Source: JAWLGJ01 sp041685145
GTDB taxonomy: Bacteria; Pseudomonadota; Alphaproteobacteria; Rhodospirillales; Magnetospirillaceae
Reading direction: 5' to 3'
NCBI GenBank assembly: GCA_041685145.1
Contig: JAWLGJ010000007.1
Location: 15,012 to 79,011 of the forward strand
Length of the DNA stretch: 64,000 nucleotides
Shown in pieces: positions 61,049 through 64,000 of the stretch. The first letter of the stretch is position 1; every line of letters starts with the position of its first letter. Made by a program: the position numbers and the translations under genes. The notes below the pieces were generated by a model that ran no database searches, was not told the origin of the DNA, and saw only the letters and a list, made by a program, of their open reading frames with translations.

Positions 61049-62104
61049 CTATTGCCGGCGCGGCAGCAGCACGGTGTAGTCGAGGTCCAGGACCACCGCC
61101 GGGTCCACCTTGCCGTCGGCGCCCTTGTCGGGAAAGTCGGCGCAGGGCCGGTCCTTGGCGGCGACGGTGCGCAGCCGCAGGGCGCCCGCCTCGGCGTGGC
61201 CGGGAATGGCGCTCTTGTCCAGCACCTGCGACCAGGCATAGATGGTGTCCCCGGCGAAGGTAGGGTTGGCGTGGCGCCCGCCGTTCAGCGCCAGCACCTT
61301 GACCGCGTTGCCCAGGCCGTTGAAGGAAAGGGCGCGGGCGATGCTGATGATGTGGCCGCCATAGACCAGCCGGCGCCCGAAGCGGCCCTGGCCCTCGCTG
61401 TGCTGGTTGAAATGCACCTTGGCGGTGTTCTGGTACAGCCGCGTGGCCATCATGTGCTCGGCCTCCTCGACGGTGGTGCCGTCGACATGGTCGATGCGCT
61501 CGCCGATGGCGTAGTCGTCCCAGAAATGCGGCGAGCCCGACAGCGCCGGGTCGAGATGCGCCAGCCGCAGCCCCACCGGCACCGCCAGGTTCTCGGGCGC
61601 CACGGCCTCGGGCAGGTCCGGGACGACGGGCTCCGGGGCCGGCGCCTCGGGGTCGCGCTTGCGGACCATCACCCAGCGCACATAATCGACCACGGTCTCG
61701 TCGCGCTGGTTCAGGCCGCGCGAGCGCACATAGACGATGCCGGTCTTGCGGTTGGAGTTCTCCTTCAGGCCGATGACCGACGACACCGCCCGCACCGTGT
61801 CGCCGGCATACAGCGGCGCCCCGAAGCGGCCGTCGGCATAGCCGAGATTGGCGACGGCGTTGAGCGAGATGTCGGGCACCGTCTTGCCGAAGACGACGTG
61901 GAAGGCCAGCAGGTCATCGACGGGCGCGCGCGGCAGCCCCAGCGCGCGGGCGAACTCGTCGGAGGAATTAAGGGCGAAGCGGCTCCCGTACAGCGCCGTG
62001 TAAAGGGCGATGTCGCCCTCGGTCACCGTGCGCGGCGTGGCGTGGACGATCTCCTGCCCCAGCCGGAAATCCTCGAAGAAATTGCCTGGATTGGTCTTGC
62101 TCAT
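61049..62104 (-). CDS. mch: Mesaconyl-CoA hydratase (MaoC-like, double hot-dog)
   Basis: A 351-residue tandem hot-dog (MaoC) protein. Residues about 5-165 and 180-345 are the two halves, with NTAKVHFNQHSEGQGRFGRRLVYGGHIISIARALSF as the signature. This matches mesaconyl-CoA hydratase of the ethylmalonyl-CoA pathway, which converts mesaconyl-CoA to beta-methylmalyl-CoA for acetate assimilation without the glyoxylate shunt. A CoA-ester lyase gene follows the same direction 12 bp upstream of its start, fitting the next step. Confidence 0.88.
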   Translation of the reverse strand: MSKTNPGNFFEDFRLGQEIVHATPRTVTEGDIALYTALYGSRFALNSSDEFARALGLPRAPVDDLLAFHVVFGKTVPDISLNAVANLGYADGRFGAPLYAGDTVRAVSSVIGLKENSNRKTGIVYVRSRGLNQRDETVVDYVRWVMVRKRDPEAPAPEPVVPDLPEAVAPENLAVPVGLRLAHLDPALSGSPHFWDDYAIGERIDHVDGTTVEEAEHMMATRLYQNTAKVHFNQHSEGQGRFGRRLVYGGHIISIARALSFNGLGNAVKVLALNGGRHANPTFAGDTIYAWSQVLDKSAIPGHAEAGALRLRTVAAKDRPCADFPDKGADGKVDPAVVLDLDYTVLLPRRQ

Positions 62105-62116
62105 CGTCGGGTTTCC

Positions 62117-63004
62117 TTACGCCTGCAGGGCCGCTTGCATCGCCGTGATCTGCTCCGCCAGGGCCACCAGGCGCCGCGCGTTGTCGACGTGCAGGTTTTC
62201 GACCAGGCGGCCGTCGACCACCACCACGCCCTTGCCGGCGGCGGCGGCCTCGGCGTGGGCGTCGATGATGCGGCGCGAAAAGGCGATTTCGGCCTCGGTG
62301 GGCGCGAAAACCCGGTTGGCGGCGTCGATCTGCCTGGGGTGGATCAGCGTCTTGCCGTCGAAGCCCATTTCCAGGCCCTGCCGGCAGGCGTGCTCGAAGC
62401 CCTCGGCGTCGTTGAGGTCCAGGTGGACGCCGTCGACGACGGCGAGGCCCGCGGCCCGCGCCGCCAACAGGCACAGCCCCAGGCCGGTGATCATCGGCAG
62501 GCGGTCGCGGGTGTGGTGGGCGTGCAGATCCTTGGCGAGGTCCGAGGTGCCCATGACGAAGCCGCCCAGGCGCGGGCTGGCGGCGGCGATCTCCTCGGCC
62601 CGCAGCATTCCGCGCGGCGTTTCCATCATGCACCAGATCGCCATGTCCTCGCGGGCGCCGGCGGCCTTCATCACCGCCGCGACCTGGCGGACCATGTCGG
62701 CGCTTTCGACCTTGGGCACCAGGATGGCGTCGGCGGCGGTGGCGGCGGCGGCGGCGATGTCGTCGTGCCCCCAGGGGGTGGCGAGGCCGTTCACCCGCAC
62801 CAGTATCTCGCGCCCGCCATAGCCGCCGGCGTCCAGCGCCGCGACCACCTGGCCGCGGGCCTCGTCCTTGGCGTCGGGGGCCACGGCGTCCTCAAGATCG
62901 AAAATGAGGCCGTCGGCGGCCAGGCTGCGCGCCTTGTCCAGCGCACGGGCGTTGGAGCCGGGCATATACAGCACGCTGCGGCGTGGGCGGGCGGTGGTCG
63001 CCAT
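62117..63004 (-). CDS. CitE/Mcl-type CoA-ester lyase or (3S)-malyl-CoA thioesterase
   Basis: A 295-residue HpcH/HpaI-CitE family TIM barrel. RRSVLYMPGSNARALDKARSLAADGLIFDLEDAVAPDAK and the later GLEMGFDGKTLIHPRQIDAANRVFAP are typical, with metal-binding Glu and Asp in ETPRGML and VMGTSDLAKDL. Beside mch, it should cleave beta-methylmalyl-CoA or malyl-CoA, or act as the malyl-CoA thioesterase Mcl2, which is of similar length. Motifs do not separate these. It precedes mch by 12 bp. Confidence 0.85.
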   Translation of the reverse strand: MATTARPRRSVLYMPGSNARALDKARSLAADGLIFDLEDAVAPDAKDEARGQVVAALDAGGYGGREILVRVNGLATPWGHDDIAAAAATAADAILVPKVESADMVRQVAAVMKAAGAREDMAIWCMMETPRGMLRAEEIAAASPRLGGFVMGTSDLAKDLHAHHTRDRLPMITGLGLCLLAARAAGLAVVDGVHLDLNDAEGFEHACRQGLEMGFDGKTLIHPRQIDAANRVFAPTEAEIAFSRRIIDAHAEAAAAGKGVVVVDGRLVENLHVDNARRLVALAEQITAMQAALQA

Positions 63005-63108
63005 GTCGGGGGGTCTCCTGTTGCTGTCGCTGCGGCGCAAGGCGACGAAGGCTAGCAACGCCGCCACGGTCATGGCAAGGTGCAGTGCAGCACGAAAGGC
63101 GAGGCGCG

Positions 63109-63966
63109 GTGAGCATTCTGTCGATACAGTCCGCCGTGGCCTATGGGCATGTGGGCAACACGGCGGCGGTGTTCCCCTTGCAGCGGCTGGGATTCCAGGT
63201 GTGGCCGGTGAACACGGCGCAGCTTTCCGCCCACACCGGCCACGCGGTATGGCGCGGGCGCGCCCTGCCGCCCGAGCACGTCGCCGAGGTCGTCGCCGGC
63301 CTGGAGGCGCTGGGGGTGCTGCCGGACTGCCGGGCGGTGCTGTCGGGCTATGTCGGCGCCGCCGGCACCGGCGCCGCCATCCTCGACGCGGTGGCGCGGG
63401 TGCGCCGCGCCAATCCCGCCGCCGTCTATTGCTGCGACCCGGTGATGGGCGACGAGGGCAAGGGCCTCTTCGTCGCCGACGGCATCCCCGCGTTCATGGC
63501 CGAGGCCGCCCTGCCCGCCGCCGACATCGTCACCCCCAACCATTTCGAGCTGGAAATGCTGGCCGGACGCCCCGTCGCCACCCTGGAGGACGCCGTCGCG
63601 GCGGCGCGGGCGCTGCTGGGGCGCGGGCCGCGGGTGGCGGTGGCGACCAGCCTGCGCCGCGCCGACGCCCCGGCGGAATCGGCCGAGACGCTGGCCGTCA
63701 CCGCCGAGGGCGCCTGGCTGGTGACGACGCCGTGGCTGCCCTTCGCCGGCCCGCCCTGCGGCGCCGGCGATTGCCTGGCGGCGCTGTTCCTGGGCCACTG
63801 GCTCGGGCGACACGAAACGGCGGACGCGCTGGCGGCGGCGGTGTCGGGGGTGTATGCGGTTCTGGAGGCGACGCTGGCGCAAGGCGGCGAGCTGGCGCTG
63901 GTGGCGGCGCAGGAGGCCCTGGTGGCGCCGCCGCGCCGCTTCGCGCCGGTGGCCGTGGCGGTGTGA
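63109..63966 (+). CDS. pdxY: Pyridoxal kinase
   Basis: A ribokinase-family pyridoxal kinase of the PLP salvage path, 285 aa. SILSIQSAVAYGHVGNTAAVFPLQRLGFQV opens it, and YCCDPVMGDEGKGLFV, TPNHFELEMLAG and GAGDCLAALFLG (catalytic Asp region) are diagnostic. The GTG start follows GAGG by four bases. It is divergent from the lyase gene with 104 bp between; the next gene begins beyond the window. Confidence 0.94.
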   Translation: MSILSIQSAVAYGHVGNTAAVFPLQRLGFQVWPVNTAQLSAHTGHAVWRGRALPPEHVAEVVAGLEALGVLPDCRAVLSGYVGAAGTGAAILDAVARVRRANPAAVYCCDPVMGDEGKGLFVADGIPAFMAEAALPAADIVTPNHFELEMLAGRPVATLEDAVAAARALLGRGPRVAVATSLRRADAPAESAETLAVTAEGAWLVTTPWLPFAGPPCGAGDCLAALFLGHWLGRHETADALAAAVSGVYAVLEATLAQGGELALVAAQEALVAPPRRFAPVAVAV

Positions 63967-64000
63967 GTCAACCGTCGGCTGTGCTATAGGATCCTCATGC

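Noticed and set aside
60824..63055. 743-codon open frame antisense to mch and the lyase gene
   Set aside because: Same reason: shadow of real genes, no motif, poor start.
63967..64000. Start of another gene at the right edge
   Set aside because: A TATAGG-like element and a final ATG are visible, but too few bases remain to call a gene.

Overview
The window is a contiguous piece of a very GC-rich (roughly 70% by eye) alphaproteobacterial chromosome. It is best matched by Rhodospirillales or a close relative: class I lysyl-tRNA synthetase, CobS/CobT cobaltochelatase, the leuC-leuD-leuB-asd order, sdhCDAB beside a mesaconyl-CoA hydratase and a CoA-ester lyase, and fabD-fabG-acpP-fabF-mltG-yicC all point there. 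Genes are dense, many starts overlap the previous stop as ATGA, and GTG starts are common. I see no rRNA, tRNA, prophage, insertion sequence or CRISPR array. This is core chromosome with a few accessory genes.

Layout. 1-4977 (minus): fatty-acid synthesis genes fabD, fabG, acpP, fabF, then mltG and yicC. 5039-6424 (plus): ribosomal genes rpsF-rpsR-rplI, divergent from fabD. 6519-15776: cfa, a PPK2 polyphosphate kinase, a four-cysteine mini-protein, an XPD/DinG-type Fe-S helicase, a TerB-like protein, a beta-hydroxyacid dehydrogenase, a ChaC-like cyclotransferase, a DUF2125 protein and a sulfotransferase-like protein. 15781-19656 (minus): aromatic amino-acid and histidine genes (chorismate mutase fusion, hisC, tyrC) plus a DAO-family oxidoreductase. 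19790-27202: metX-metW, a degenerate GGDEF/EAL protein, bacteriohemerythrin, a methyltransferase, glyoxalase II, a GST, a DUF985 cupin and a DMT exporter. 27407-33497: a seven-gene SUF Fe-S assembly operon led by its Rrf2 regulator. 33498-34399: a REP doublet, msrB and a small unknown gene. 34492-39014 (minus): leuC-leuD-leuB, then asd behind what looks like a threonine-codon attenuator. 39107-43861 (minus): a ketopantoate-reductase-like gene and ffh-rpsP-rimM-trmD-rplS. 44710-48640: gap, pgk, lysS. 48646-50139 (minus): an MCP-like protein and an ODP-type diiron MBL protein. 50262-52395: pyrD, a HAD hydrolase and a candidate 32-residue peptide. 52426-57359: cobT, cobS, a zinc-finger DnaJ protein, bolA, a ribbon-helix-helix protein and a DUF2889 protein. 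57408-63966: sdhCDAB with a strong terminator, mesaconyl-CoA hydratase, a CoA-ester lyase and pyridoxal kinase.

Most interesting points. (i) Upstream of asd there is a complete attenuator layout: promoter, strong Shine-Dalgarno, a 37-codon leader peptide with eight Thr among its last thirteen codons, and mutually exclusive antiterminator and terminator stems. (ii) A soluble double-hairpin MCP-like protein sits with an oxygen-binding diiron (ODP) protein, a pairing that recalls the oxygen sensor of Treponema chemotaxis. (iii) A GGDEF/EAL protein has lost its catalytic motifs and sits beside a bacteriohemerythrin. (iv) ffh has a structured 5' leader. (v) Many promoters share a TTGAC-N17-TAGnnT form, and at two genes the -10 is so close to the start codon that the mRNA should be leaderless.

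Starts were chosen by Shine-Dalgarno position and family length. Functions rest on motifs read by eye. No database or folding program was run.
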